A stretch of DNA of 64,000 bases, from contig PHDD01000019.1 in the NCBI GenBank assembly GCA_002840905.1, forward strand, positions 1 through 64,000. Direction: 5' to 3'. This document shows, piece after piece, positions 44,026 through 52,314 of this stretch (its first letter is position 1; each line of letters opens with the position of its first letter). Position numbers and translations under genes: made by a program. Source of the DNA: Bacteroidetes bacterium HGW-Bacteroidetes-4. GTDB taxonomy: Bacteria > Bacteroidota > Bacteroidia > Bacteroidales > SZUA-534. The notes under the pieces were generated by a model that saw only the letters and a program-made list of their open reading frames with translations, was not told the DNA's origin and searched no databases.

Positions 44026-44056
44026 TAACTTTTAGCAAAACGTTTGCGTGATGAAC

Positions 44057-45463
44057 TTATTTTTTAGTGAAGATTTGGTGCATCAAAATATACAGAAGTG
44101 CCGAAACGGTGATTCCAAAAATATTGGCATCGAGCCCAAGAGGTAGTTTTGTTTGTAATATAATAAGTGTTAAAGTGGTTGAGCCTCCGGCAATCATGGC
44201 CACTAAAGCAGCTTTTGCATCAGGTTTTTTGGTAAAAAGCGCTGCAACTACCGGAACCAGCATGCCCGAAACCATAAAGGCATACGACAAGAGCATCAAT
44301 TCGAGCACGTTTTCCTTTTTTAGAGCCAGAAGGAGGGCAACAACACCCACCACCAGGGTAAGCATTTGCGACAGCCGCAAACTGTTTTTTTTCTGATGTT
44401 TACCCAGTACATCGGTGAGAATATTTCCCGATGAAGCCATTAAACAGCTATCGGCCGTTGACATAATGGCTGAGAAATAAGCAGAAAGCACAATTCCAAG
44501 AAACCCAACGGGTAATATGGTTTTTAGCAAAACGGGCAATCCCATTTCAGCATCAATAGTTTCGGCAGTATAACCAATTAATTGACCGTTTTCGAGTGCA
44601 ACCTGTGCCAGCATTCCCAATACAACGCCAATAAACGCCATTACCGGATATTCAAACAAACCGGCAATAAACCAGCCCCGTTGAGCTGTTTTGGTGTCTT
44701 TGGCCGCATAAATTCGTTGATAAAGTGTCATTCCCACAAACCATATGGGAATTATGGTGAAAGCCCAATTTACTAATTGTTGCCAGCTCACGTTTTTAAG
44801 GCTGAGGAATTCGGGAGCTATGGTTTCTCTTATAACGTCAATTCCGCCAACGGCATGATATGCAATAGGTAAACCTATAAATATAAGTCCGAACATTAAT
44901 ATGAGCCATTGTACGGTATCGGTATAAATCACCGCTTTTAATCCCCCCAAAACAGTATATATCACCGCTATGGTTCCCATAAGTAATAAAGCATTTTGTA
45001 TCGATAATCCATCGAATGTAGATGCGGCAAGTTTGGCTCCGGCCAAAATCTGAGAACTGGTAAAGCCCAGGTATCCAATAGCCGAAATTATACCGGCAAT
45101 CAGGGCTACGCGTTTATCGAATATGGCACCTAAAAATTGGGGAAAAGTTAAAAATCCGTTTTTTCGGGCTAAAGCGGAAACTTTTGGAATAAGCAACACC
45201 CCCGAAATCCAGGCACCTAAAAGCCCGGTAAAAAGAAGCCAACTGCCCGAAAGACCCATGGTAAAACCCAAGCCTCCCAAGCCAATAGAAAAACCACCTC
45301 CCACATCGGTTGCCACTACCGAAAGCCCGATATGCAAACTGTTCATGCTGCGACCTCCCACAAAATAGTCGTCAGTCGATTTGTTTCGCTTTAAAAAAAA
45401 GAATCCCACACCCAACATTAGCAAAAGGTATAGGCTGAAAATGCTAAGATCGATCCAATGCAT
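44057..45463 (-). CDS. Sodium:solute symporter family transporter
   Basis: 468 residues with about 13 membrane helices. SSS-family marks are the N-terminal DDYFVGGRSMNSLHIGLSVVATDVGGG (read as DYFVGGRSMNSLHIGLS) and GWFIAGLFEYPVMAF. STADSCLMASSGNILTDVL carries the Ser/Thr Na+ site region of the fifth core helix. It couples Na+ entry to uptake of an unidentified solute (sugar, amino acid or carboxylate). It starts 2 bases after the stop of the small winged-helix gene, indicating translational coupling. Confidence 0.92.
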   Translation of the reverse strand: MHWIDLSIFSLYLLLMLGVGFFFLKRNKSTDDYFVGGRSMNSLHIGLSVVATDVGGGFSIGLGGLGFTMGLSGSWLLFTGLLGAWISGVLLIPKVSALARKNGFLTFPQFLGAIFDKRVALIAGIISAIGYLGFTSSQILAGAKLAASTFDGLSIQNALLLMGTIAVIYTVLGGLKAVIYTDTVQWLILMFGLIFIGLPIAYHAVGGIDVIRETIAPEFLSLKNVSWQQLVNWAFTIIPIWFVGMTLYQRIYAAKDTKTAQRGWFIAGLFEYPVMAFIGVVLGMLAQVALENGQLIGYTAETIDAEMGLPVLLKTILPVGFLGIVLSAYFSAIMSTADSCLMASSGNILTDVLGKHQKKNSLRLSQMLTLVVGVVALLLALKKENVLELMLLSYAFMVSGMLVPVVAALFTKKPDAKAALVAMIAGGSTTLTLIILQTKLPLGLDANIFGITVSALLYILMHQIFTKK

Positions 45464-45465
45464 TT

Positions 45466-45693
45466 TTAAATAAGATTAACATTTAGTTGCAAGCGGGACG
45501 ATTGTTCGGGATGTTTTATGAAGCCTTTTTCAAGGAGTGAACCAATCACTTGCGGTCCTTTAATGGCAGAAAGCGAAAGTTCTTTTACTATCTCGCCTAC
45601 ATGGCATTTTTCTTTTTCATTTAATAAATGTAGAATTTGTTTTTCGGTTTTGTTTGTAATTTTTTTTAGTTCAATTTTTTTTAGTTCCTGCAT
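45466..45693 (-). CDS. Small winged-helix DNA-binding protein
   Basis: 75 residues. A single winged helix: NKTEKQILHLLNEKEKCHVG, EIVKELSLSAIKGPQVIGSLLEKGFIK and a short wing RLQLNVNLI. No ligand domain. MarR/ArsR-like by pattern, but the family is uncertain. Coupled to the symporter gene that follows, it may be a local regulator. Confidence 0.7.
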   Translation of the reverse strand: MQELKKIELKKITNKTEKQILHLLNEKEKCHVGEIVKELSLSAIKGPQVIGSLLEKGFIKHPEQSSRLQLNVNLI

Positions 45694-45734
45694 ACTATTT
45701 GGTTTTTACTTTATTATTTCCAAAGTACATCAAC

Positions 45735-45911
45735 TTATTGGTTCTGTTTTTCCTGAAAATCTGCATGTCGCTCACAGTTTTTCCAGCCTTTACTACCCCT
45801 GTGGCAGAATACATTTTTAATCACAAAGAGTGGCGAGTCGTTCATTTTTTCGGTCCCCTTATAAATAGGGCATTTATCGGTAAACATACAGATGTGATTA
45901 GGTCTATTCAT
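45735..45911 (-). CDS. 58-residue Cys-rich small protein
   Basis: ATG at 45909-45911 to TAA at 45735-45737, 58 codons: MNRPNHICMFTDKCPIYKG…, then LFVIKNVFCHRGSKGWKNCERH, with cysteines at 8, 14, 36 and 46. The spacing C-x5-C…C-x9-C with CPIY and NCERH resembles small metal- or iron-sulfur-binding proteins of the CPxY…YC…KC type that occur widely in bacteria. It is upstream of, and co-directional with, the winged-helix and symporter genes (41-base gap). Function unknown. Its clear Cys pattern and operon position argue that it is real. Confidence 0.65.
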   Translation of the reverse strand: MNRPNHICMFTDKCPIYKGTEKMNDSPLFVIKNVFCHRGSKGWKNCERHADFQEKQNQ

Positions 45912-46298
45912 TTTAGTTAAGCTTTGTTTTGATTCTTAATCGCCTGATGCCCAATAATCCTTAAAATGTTAAACTGAATACCTTTTCGGTTAAAAAATTA
46001 TGAAGCACATTCGGGCGAAACATTTTTTGAAAAGGTTATAAAAGAATCAAATAGTTTCTATGCGAACAAAAATACAAAAAACAAACGGAAATTAAAACCC
46101 AGGTTTAATTATTTTGAGCCTAAAGACTTTGTTATATTTGCACTGTGAACAAGAAATTACATTAGTTAAAGTCAGAATAAATAAAATAGGTTCTGTAGGA
46201 ATAAGAATATATGTTTTGGATTTTATTATTTTCGAACATTGATCATTTCTAAATGTTTATTAGCTGCAACCAACTACAAAATATTAAAAAACAGCACG
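45912..46298. other. 387-bp divergent intergenic region
   Basis: An AT-rich spacer between the Cys-rich small gene (minus) and the trehalose gene (plus). It holds a perfect TATATTTG -7 element at 46133-46140, about 160 bases before otsAB, implying a long leader. No leader peptide, riboswitch or terminator was recognised. Confidence 0.55.
46133..46140 (+). promoter_or_regulatory. -7 promoter element of the trehalose operon
   Basis: TATATTTG matches TAnnTTTG; TTTG at 46113-46116 may be its -33 element at a short spacing of 16 bases. Confidence 0.45.
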
Positions 46299-48497
46299 AT
46301 GAATCGATTAATTATAGCATCAAACCGTCTTCCGGTCAGTATTCAGTGGCAGAACAATAGTTTTCTGGTTTTTCCCAGTGCAGGAGGTTTGGCGACAGGA
46401 CTTAAATCGTACCATAAAAATAACAACAGTTTATGGATTGGCTGGCCGGGAATAAATGCAAGTAACCAAAATGAGGAAAAGACCATTACTGGTTTGCTGC
46501 TAAAAGAAGCCTGTCTGCCGGTGTTTTTAAGTCAGGATTTGGTCGAAAAATTCTACGATGGTTTTAGCAATGCCACGCTTTGGCCCTTGCTTCATTATTT
46601 CACCGAATATACCGAGTTCAAAGGAGCTTATTGGGAAGCTTACCAAACGGTAAACCAACTGTTTGCTGATGCAATTATTGCCAATGCCAAGGAAGGTGAT
46701 ACCATTTGGGTACACGATTACCAGCTTTTGCTGGTTCCACAAATGATAAGAGAGCAACGTCCCGATTTGCGCATTGGGTTTTTCCTGCACATACCTTTTC
46801 CTTCGTTCGAAGTATTTCGGATTCTGCCCTGGCGATTGGAGATTGTCAACGGAATTTTAGGTGCTGATTTAATTGGTTTTCACACTTTCGATTATGCCCG
46901 ACACTTTATTAGCTCGGTAAAACGTTTGCTGGGTTACGAAGTCGATTTTAATAAAATAAGCGTAGGTAATCGCCATGTGTATATTGATGTTTTTCCCATG
47001 GGAATCGATTATAAAAAATTTGAACAGCGTGCCATCGAAATTCAGAACAAACCCATGCACGAGCGTTCAAAGGAGCATCAGGACATCGATAGGTTTTTAC
47101 TCGGGGCTCCCAATCGCAAATTAATTCTTTCTATCGACCGTCTTGACTATACCAAAGGGATTCCCGAACGCTTGCATGCCTTCCGAAATTTTCTGAATAA
47201 ATACCCCGAATATAAAGAACAGGTTTCACTTATTATGCTTACCGTTCCTTCGCGCGTTGATGTGGAACAGTATCAAAATCTACGTAGCGAAGTTGAAAAA
47301 CTGGTTGGAAGTATCAACGGCGAGTTTGGAACCATTAATTGGAATCCGGTAATTTATTTTTACCGCTCACTTCCTTTTGAGAATCTGATTGAGCTATACA
47401 GCTCGGCCGATATTGCCTTGCTTACTCCCTTGCGTGATGGAATGAATCTGGTAGCTAAAGAGTATATTGCATCAAAAGTAAACCATCGGGGAGTACTTAT
47501 TCTTAGCGAGATGGCCGGAGCTGCCAAAGAGCTGGGCGAGGCCCTAATTGTAAATCCGAATAATGTTGATGAGGTTTCGGAAGCCATTTATAAAGCCTTA
47601 ACCCTGTCGAATCAGGAACAGGTGAAAGCTATTACCGCCATGCAGGAACGAATTACCCGATACAATGTGTACAAATGGGCTGCTGATTTTATACAGATGC
47701 TTGAGAAAACAGAGAGCCGACAAGCTGCATATCAGGCGCGTAAGGTGTCGGCAAAACATAAAAATCAGTTTAAACATCAATTTGCCGAGGCAAAAAGTAA
47801 AATTCTGTTTTTAGATTACGACGGAACCCTGCAACGGTTTTATAACAATCCTAAAGATGCCATACCCGACAACGATTTGGTTTCTTTGCTCAATGAGCTG
47901 AGTTTGATTAAAAATACCGAGTTGGTTTTGATTAGCGGGCGCGATAAAAACACCCTAAACGAATGGTTTGGTAAAAAAGATTATACCTTGATAGCTGAGC
48001 ATGGAGCCTGGATAAAAACAGGAAATCAAGGGTGGAAAGCACGTAACACCAGCCACAGCAAATGGAAAGAAAACATTCGTCCGGTTCTCGAGTTTTATGT
48101 CGACCGTACTCCCGGAAGTTTGATCGAGGAAAAAACCAATTCGCTGGTTTGGCATTACCGAAAAGTAGATATTGAATTGGGCGCATTGCGGGCTCTCGAA
48201 CTGAAAAACGATGTAACCAACCTGATAAGCAATCAGGATTTGGAATTATTGGAAGGCAGTAAAGTATTGGAAGTAAAAGTTGCCGGTATTAATAAAGGCA
48301 ACGCTGCCCTTGAATACCTTCAGGATAAAAAACCTGAATTTTTAATGGCCATTGGCGACGACTGGACCGATGAATTCCTTTTTAAAGAATTGCCCGACGA
48401 AACAATAACCATAAAAGTAGGTACCGACAAATCAGTAGCAAAATATTATGTGAGCGATTATCAGGAAGTTCGTGAACTACTTAAAACTTTTTATTAA
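46299..48497 (+). CDS. otsAB: Trehalose-6-phosphate synthase / phosphatase fusion
   Basis: 732 residues from ATG 46299, where the GT20 fold begins (MNRLIIASNRLPVSIQW). Residues about 1-470 are OtsA: GGLATGLKSY, WVHDYQLLLVP, FLHIPFPSFEVFRILPWR, SIDRLDYTKGIPERL and LTPLRDGMNLVAKEY, transferring glucose from a nucleotide sugar to glucose-6-P. Residues about 500-732 are OtsB, a HAD phosphatase (FLDYDGTLQRF with nucleophile Asp, LVLISGRDK, LEVKVAGINKG, IGDDWTDEFLF). The fusion makes trehalose in one polypeptide. The next gene, a GH15 enzyme, starts 3 bases after its stop. A likely osmotic or desiccation protection function. Confidence 0.93.
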   Translation: MNRLIIASNRLPVSIQWQNNSFLVFPSAGGLATGLKSYHKNNNSLWIGWPGINASNQNEEKTITGLLLKEACLPVFLSQDLVEKFYDGFSNATLWPLLHYFTEYTEFKGAYWEAYQTVNQLFADAIIANAKEGDTIWVHDYQLLLVPQMIREQRPDLRIGFFLHIPFPSFEVFRILPWRLEIVNGILGADLIGFHTFDYARHFISSVKRLLGYEVDFNKISVGNRHVYIDVFPMGIDYKKFEQRAIEIQNKPMHERSKEHQDIDRFLLGAPNRKLILSIDRLDYTKGIPERLHAFRNFLNKYPEYKEQVSLIMLTVPSRVDVEQYQNLRSEVEKLVGSINGEFGTINWNPVIYFYRSLPFENLIELYSSADIALLTPLRDGMNLVAKEYIASKVNHRGVLILSEMAGAAKELGEALIVNPNNVDEVSEAIYKALTLSNQEQVKAITAMQERITRYNVYKWAADFIQMLEKTESRQAAYQARKVSAKHKNQFKHQFAEAKSKILFLDYDGTLQRFYNNPKDAIPDNDLVSLLNELSLIKNTELVLISGRDKNTLNEWFGKKDYTLIAEHGAWIKTGNQGWKARNTSHSKWKENIRPVLEFYVDRTPGSLIEEKTNSLVWHYRKVDIELGALRALELKNDVTNLISNQDLELLEGSKVLEVKVAGINKGNAALEYLQDKKPEFLMAIGDDWTDEFLFKELPDETITIKVGTDKSVAKYYVSDYQEVRELLKTFY

Positions 48498-48500
48498 TCC

Positions 48501-50324
48501 ATGAATAATTTGAATTACGGAGTAATTGGTAACGGTAAAACCGCTGCTTTAATCTCCGAAACAGGTTCCATCGATTGGTGCTGCCTGCCCGATTTTAACT
48601 CACCCAGTTTTTTTGCAAAACTGCTGGATAAAAGCATTGGCGGGTCGTTTGAACTATTGGTCGACGACTCGTATAAAATCAATCAGCGCTACATTAAAAA
48701 TACCAACATATTGCGTACTGAGTTTACTAATGGAACCGATGCTTTTGAATTGCTCGATTTTATGCCCCGGTATAAGGCTGAAAATGGTTCGTACTATAAT
48801 CCACCCGACATTATCCGTTATTTTAGGCTTTTATCGGGCAAACCGGTTTTTCGGGTAAAGTACGATCCCCGGCTCGATTATGCACGCTATCCGACAAAAA
48901 CGGTAGTGTATTCAAAATTTATTAAAAGCTATACCACGCAAGGTGAATACGATTCCCTGTATTTGTACACCGATTTTAACAAAGAAGATTTACTCAACGG
49001 AAAACCGCTTACCTTGACCGGCGATTCGTTTATGAACATGTCGTACAATCAGAAATTACTTAAGCAAACCGCTCAACGGCAATATATAAAGCTGCAACGT
49101 ACCAAAGTATATTGGTTAAACTGGTCGGAACAAATAAAATCATATCCAACTTATCGCGATGAGATTGTACGTAGTGCCCTGGTGCTAAAAATGCTGAGCT
49201 ACGATAAAACCGGTGCTGTTCTTGCGGCACTTACCACCTCAGTTCCTGAAACCATTGGCGAGCAACGTAATTGGGATTACCGCTTTTGCTGGATTCGCGA
49301 TGCATCGATGGTAATAAAAGTTATTTCGGAATTGGGACACCAAAACATGACCCGCCGCTTTATGAATTTTATTCTCGATATTATTCCCGATAAAAATGAG
49401 AAGATTCAGATAATGTATGGCATCAACAAAGAAAAGGTTCTTACCGAGGAAAGTCTTGACCATTTAAGCGGTTACGAAAATTCCAAACCCGTTCGGGTTG
49501 GAAATGCGGCTTATATTCAAAAGCAAAACGATATTTATGGAATTCTGGTCGATGTAATTTATCATCAGTTTAGCTTGTTCGACACTTCGCTCGAAAACAG
49601 CGAAGCCTTATGGACAATTACACGAAGCATTGTTCGCATTGTTGAAGCCAATTGGCAAAATCCCGATAAAGGAATCTGGGAAATCCGTACCGAAGAGCGT
49701 CATTTTACTTTTTCAAAAGTCTTGTGTTGGGTTGCTATTGATAGAGCCATAAAAATTGCAAAAATTGTGGGCATGGAACAGTATGTCGATTTGTGGAAAC
49801 CCCTGGAAAAAACCATTAAAGACGACATTTTTGAACATGCCTGGAATGAGAAAGTGCAAGCCTTTACGCAAAGTTATGGTTCCGACGATTTGGATGCGGC
49901 AACCCTGCTTATGGAACCTTATGGCTTTATCGAGGCCACGCATCCCCGGTATGTAAATACAGTAAAAGCTACCCAACGCAATTTGTGCGCTGAGGGCTTG
50001 ATGTATCGCTACAAAAACAAAGATGATTTTGGTTTTCCGAGTTCTTCGTTTACCATTTGTAATTTTTGGCTTATTAACAGTTTACATGCTATAGGCGAAG
50101 TACAGCAAGCACAAGATATGTTCCGGCGTATTCTATCATACAGTAATCATGTGGGCTTGTTTAGCGAAGATATTGATTTTAAAACCAAACGTTTACTGGG
50201 AAATTTTCCCCAGGCCTATTCACACCTGGCTTTAATTGAAACAGCCATGAATTTATCGAAGGGAACAATTAGCCACGATGAACGAATTCTGGAATCCTTA
50301 AAATATCATCGGACTGAATTGTAA
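48501..50324 (+). CDS. GH15 glycosidase, probable trehalase
   Basis: 607 residues, no signal peptide. It has the N-terminal beta-sandwich of bacterial GH15 (NYGVIGNGKTAALISETGSI, DWCCLPDFNSPSFFAKLLD) and then an (alpha/alpha)6 barrel with RNWDYRFCWIRDASM. The likely catalytic acid is Glu in GIWEIRTEERHFTFSK and the base in GLFSEDID, followed by GNFPQAYSHLALI. GH15 includes glucoamylases and trehalases. Cytosolic location and coupling to otsAB (3-base gap) favour trehalase or trehalose turnover, but glucoamylase-type activity cannot be excluded. Confidence 0.88.
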   Translation: MNNLNYGVIGNGKTAALISETGSIDWCCLPDFNSPSFFAKLLDKSIGGSFELLVDDSYKINQRYIKNTNILRTEFTNGTDAFELLDFMPRYKAENGSYYNPPDIIRYFRLLSGKPVFRVKYDPRLDYARYPTKTVVYSKFIKSYTTQGEYDSLYLYTDFNKEDLLNGKPLTLTGDSFMNMSYNQKLLKQTAQRQYIKLQRTKVYWLNWSEQIKSYPTYRDEIVRSALVLKMLSYDKTGAVLAALTTSVPETIGEQRNWDYRFCWIRDASMVIKVISELGHQNMTRRFMNFILDIIPDKNEKIQIMYGINKEKVLTEESLDHLSGYENSKPVRVGNAAYIQKQNDIYGILVDVIYHQFSLFDTSLENSEALWTITRSIVRIVEANWQNPDKGIWEIRTEERHFTFSKVLCWVAIDRAIKIAKIVGMEQYVDLWKPLEKTIKDDIFEHAWNEKVQAFTQSYGSDDLDAATLLMEPYGFIEATHPRYVNTVKATQRNLCAEGLMYRYKNKDDFGFPSSSFTICNFWLINSLHAIGEVQQAQDMFRRILSYSNHVGLFSEDIDFKTKRLLGNFPQAYSHLALIETAMNLSKGTISHDERILESLKYHRTEL

Positions 50325-50340
50325 ACGCAAAGTTGCAATA

Positions 50341-50841
50341 CTAAAGTGTTTCTGTTTCATCCATTGAATCGTCAATGGTATCTTCAATTGTAAGCAGGGG
50401 TGAAGCATCAACTTCTTGTAAATCGAGCAGGGTTACCAGTGCGTCGAGCCCTCGTTCAATTTCATTGAATTGTGGTTGCGACAAAGTTTCGAGCTTTTGC
50501 GACAGTTGTTCGTGCAACAGTTCAGGAATTTGTTGGAGTAATTTGGCTCCAGCCGAAGTAAGCGCTAGGTTTACTACGCGTTTGTCGCCTTGCTTGGGAA
50601 GTTTGGCCAATAATCCTTTTTTCTCGAGTCGATTTATAATGCCGCTTATCGTACTTGAATTCAGGTTCAGGAACCGACGGATTTTACCCTGTGTCGATTG
50701 ATAATTATTGGAACGATACAGGTAATTCAGGCACAAAACCTGGGGAATGCTAACGCCATATTCTTTTTGAATTTTCTTTGATTCCAGATTAATGGAACGC
50801 ACTATTTTACGGATTTTAATAAGAATTTCAGTGGTGTCCAT
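50341..50841 (-). CDS. MarR-family transcriptional regulator
   Basis: 166 residues. Helix ESKKIQKEYGVSIPQVLCLNY leads into the winged helix (GKIRRFLNLNSSTISGIINRLEKKGLLAK and wing PKQGDKRVVNLALTSAG). The acidic tail (DTIDDSMDETETL) is unusual. It is convergent with the GH15 gene, so control of the trehalose genes is not implied by position. A TATTTTTG -7-like sequence precedes the start on the minus strand. Confidence 0.88.
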   Translation of the reverse strand: MDTTEILIKIRKIVRSINLESKKIQKEYGVSIPQVLCLNYLYRSNNYQSTQGKIRRFLNLNSSTISGIINRLEKKGLLAKLPKQGDKRVVNLALTSAGAKLLQQIPELLHEQLSQKLETLSQPQFNEIERGLDALVTLLDLQEVDASPLLTIEDTIDDSMDETETL

Positions 50842-50975
50842 TGTCGATTTATTTACCGCAAAAATAACAAACTTTGATAAATTCTTCCGTTTTCTGATTT
50901 GTTAAACATTTTCCGGCGCAAAGCTGCTATTAACAGCTATTGCGTTTAATAGGTTTAAAATAGTTTGATAAAGTT

Positions 50976-51006
50976 TTTGCCGTCAAGTCAAGTTTACTTA
51001 TCTTTA
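50976..51006 (+). promoter_or_regulatory. Orphan Bacteroidota-type promoter
   Basis: TTTG at 50976-50979, 19 bases, then TATCTTTA at 50999-51006 (one base off TAnnTTTG). It points away from any plus-strand gene and towards a terminator 90 bases on. Confidence 0.45.
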
Positions 51007-51011
51007 ATCGG

Positions 51012-51130
51012 TTAATTAAAGCTTTTTGTTATAAATTCTAACTAAAAGTGCGGATTGAACCATTCATTTAATAAGCAGGTTTAAGTTATTGAGGTTGTTT
51101 CGGCCATGCACCGGGCAACCTCTTTTTTTT
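51012..51130 (+). ncRNA. Candidate small RNA, about 115-120 nt
   Basis: Bounded by the orphan promoter and a strong intrinsic terminator, with no gene on this strand. Internal sequence includes TTAATCGGTTAATTAAAGC and AAGCAGGTTTAAGTT, with weak self-complementarity. Ends are inferred. It resembles no RNA family I can name. Confidence 0.35.
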
Positions 51131-51132
51131 TG
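51088..51132 (+). terminator. Strong plus-strand terminator without an upstream gene
   Basis: GAGGTTG (51091-51097) and CAACCTC (51116-51122) with an 18-base loop, then a run of nine to ten T residues. Confidence 0.8.
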
Positions 51133-51136
51133 ATGG

Positions 51137-51166
51137 GAAAAAAAAACGCCCGCAAGCGTTTTTTAT
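51137..51166. terminator. Bidirectional terminator of the DUF302 gene
   Basis: AAAAAACGC (51141-51149) pairs with GCGTTTTTT (51156-51164) around a 6-base loop. On the minus strand it yields a U-tract after the DUF302 gene. Confidence 0.75.
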
Positions 51167-51183
51167 TTTTATTGTAAGTCTTT

Positions 51184-51642
51184 CTAAAGGTTTTCCAAAG
51201 CCCTTCGAAAACGGGTGGTAACCTCACCGGCAACCTGGTTCAGTGCATCGTTTCCAAGCATCTTCATCATGGTTGATGGATTTATCATTACTACTTCGGT
51301 AGTATTTGCATCGATGCTTTTAAGGACTACCTTACAGGGAAGAAACAGCCCAATGTTTTCTTCAAGTTTTAACGTTTCATAAGCAAATTTTGGATTGCAA
51401 ACACCAAGAATCCGATAAGGTTTGAGTTTTGCATCGGGCACCTTGTCTTTAATTTTTTGGTCCATCGGAATATCGGTAATCACACCGAATTGTTCTGTTT
51501 TTAGGGCGTCAACCACTTTTTGGTAAGTGTCATCCATGTTAAGTGCCAGGGTTTTGCTAAAGTAAAAGGCATCTTTTTCCTGAGCGTTTCCTGTAAATGC
51601 TCCCATTACTGAAGAAAGAAGAGCAAAAAATCGTAGTTTCAT
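51184..51642 (-). CDS. Secreted DUF302 protein
   Basis: 152 residues with a signal peptide (cleavage after GNAQ, near 21). The mature domain matches DUF302: MDDTYQKVVDALKTEQFGVI, then DIPMDQKIKDK, YRILGVCNPKFAYETLKLE, NIGLFLPCKVVLKSI and EVVMINPSTMM. Two cysteines (CNPK and PCKV) are conserved in the family. Periplasmic, of unknown function; family members are often found with envelope or redox proteins. Preceded on the minus strand by an AT-rich upstream region. Confidence 0.88.
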   Translation of the reverse strand: MKLRFFALLSSVMGAFTGNAQEKDAFYFSKTLALNMDDTYQKVVDALKTEQFGVITDIPMDQKIKDKVPDAKLKPYRILGVCNPKFAYETLKLEENIGLFLPCKVVLKSIDANTTEVVMINPSTMMKMLGNDALNQVAGEVTTRFRRALENL

Positions 51643-51800
51643 AATTTTTTTTTGTTTTTAATGTTCTGCAAATGCTTCAGTGGGTGATGTAGTTTGAAAT
51701 TTTACTTTCCTGACAAACCAATGAGAGTCATCAACAGAAACAGTTCATTTATTCTCTGTGGTAAGAACAGATAAAACTAAAATATGTTTATATCTATATA

Positions 51801-51830
51801 TATCAATAAATATCAATAAATATCAATAAA
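51801..51830. repeat. 10-bp tandem repeat TATCAATAAA, three copies
   Basis: Three perfect copies at 51801-51810, 51811-51820 and 51821-51830, inside an AT-rich stretch (51643-51900) between the csp terminator and the DUF302 start. No other feature seen there. Confidence 0.85.
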
Positions 51831-51910
51831 TATTATTTATTGTAAATGCAGGAGATTTGTGCGGCAAGAAAAGGGGAGGCGGACGGTGTTTGAAAAGGAA
51901 AGTTAAGGGC

Positions 51911-51935
51911 AAAAAAAATCCCGGCAGGGCCGGGA
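51911..51935 (-). terminator. Terminator of the cold-shock gene
   Basis: TCCCGGC (51919-51925)/GCCGGGA (51929-51935) with a 3-base loop. The A run at 51911-51918 forms the U-tract on the minus strand. Confidence 0.88.
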
Positions 51936-51966
51936 CGCAAGTCTTTAAATGTTCTAGTATTATAAA

Positions 51967-52158
51967 CTATGCCAGTTTAACATTTACTGCATTTAATCCT
52001 TTTCTACCTTCTTCTAGGTCAAAAGTAACTTCATCATCTTCTCTGATTCGGTCTTTTAAACCAGTTGAGTGCACAAAATACTCTTTTGACGAATTTTCGT
52101 CTTTAATGAAACCAAAGCCTTTTGTTTCATTAAAAAATTTTACTGTTCCTTTATTCAT
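51967..52158 (-). CDS. Cold-shock domain protein
   Basis: 63 residues, one cold-shock domain: MNKGTVKFFNETKGFGFIKD carries RNP1 (KGFGFI), and YFVHSTGL is the RNP2-like strand (FVHST). It binds single-stranded RNA or DNA and acts as an RNA chaperone. Monocistronic, with a 150-base AT-rich leader and a strong terminator. Whether it is cold-induced or constitutive cannot be told. Confidence 0.95.
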   Translation of the reverse strand: MNKGTVKFFNETKGFGFIKDENSSKEYFVHSTGLKDRIREDDEVTFDLEEGRKGLNAVNVKLA

Positions 52159-52314
52159 TATTGTAATAATTAATTTGGCGCAAGTTAAGGTTTATTATTT
52201 ATTTACCAGCAATTTTCAAAAAAAAATATTTTTTTTTCTGTTTTTTTCTGTGATGCTTTTTGATTAAGGGTGAGAGAAATTAAAAAACATAGAAGCTTAG
52301 CTTTATCTGTTTAC

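Larger units (their letters stand above)
50842..51183. other. Intergenic region with a candidate small RNA
   Basis: 342 bases between two minus-strand genes. It contains a plus-strand promoter (50976-51006) and a plus-strand terminator (51091-51130) with no open frame between, plus the shared terminator at 51137-51166. See the separate entries. Confidence 0.5.

Noticed and set aside
45699-45920. Plus-strand frame opposite the Cys-rich small gene
   Set aside because: The minus-strand frame has a conserved-looking Cys pattern and operon position; the plus frame has neither.
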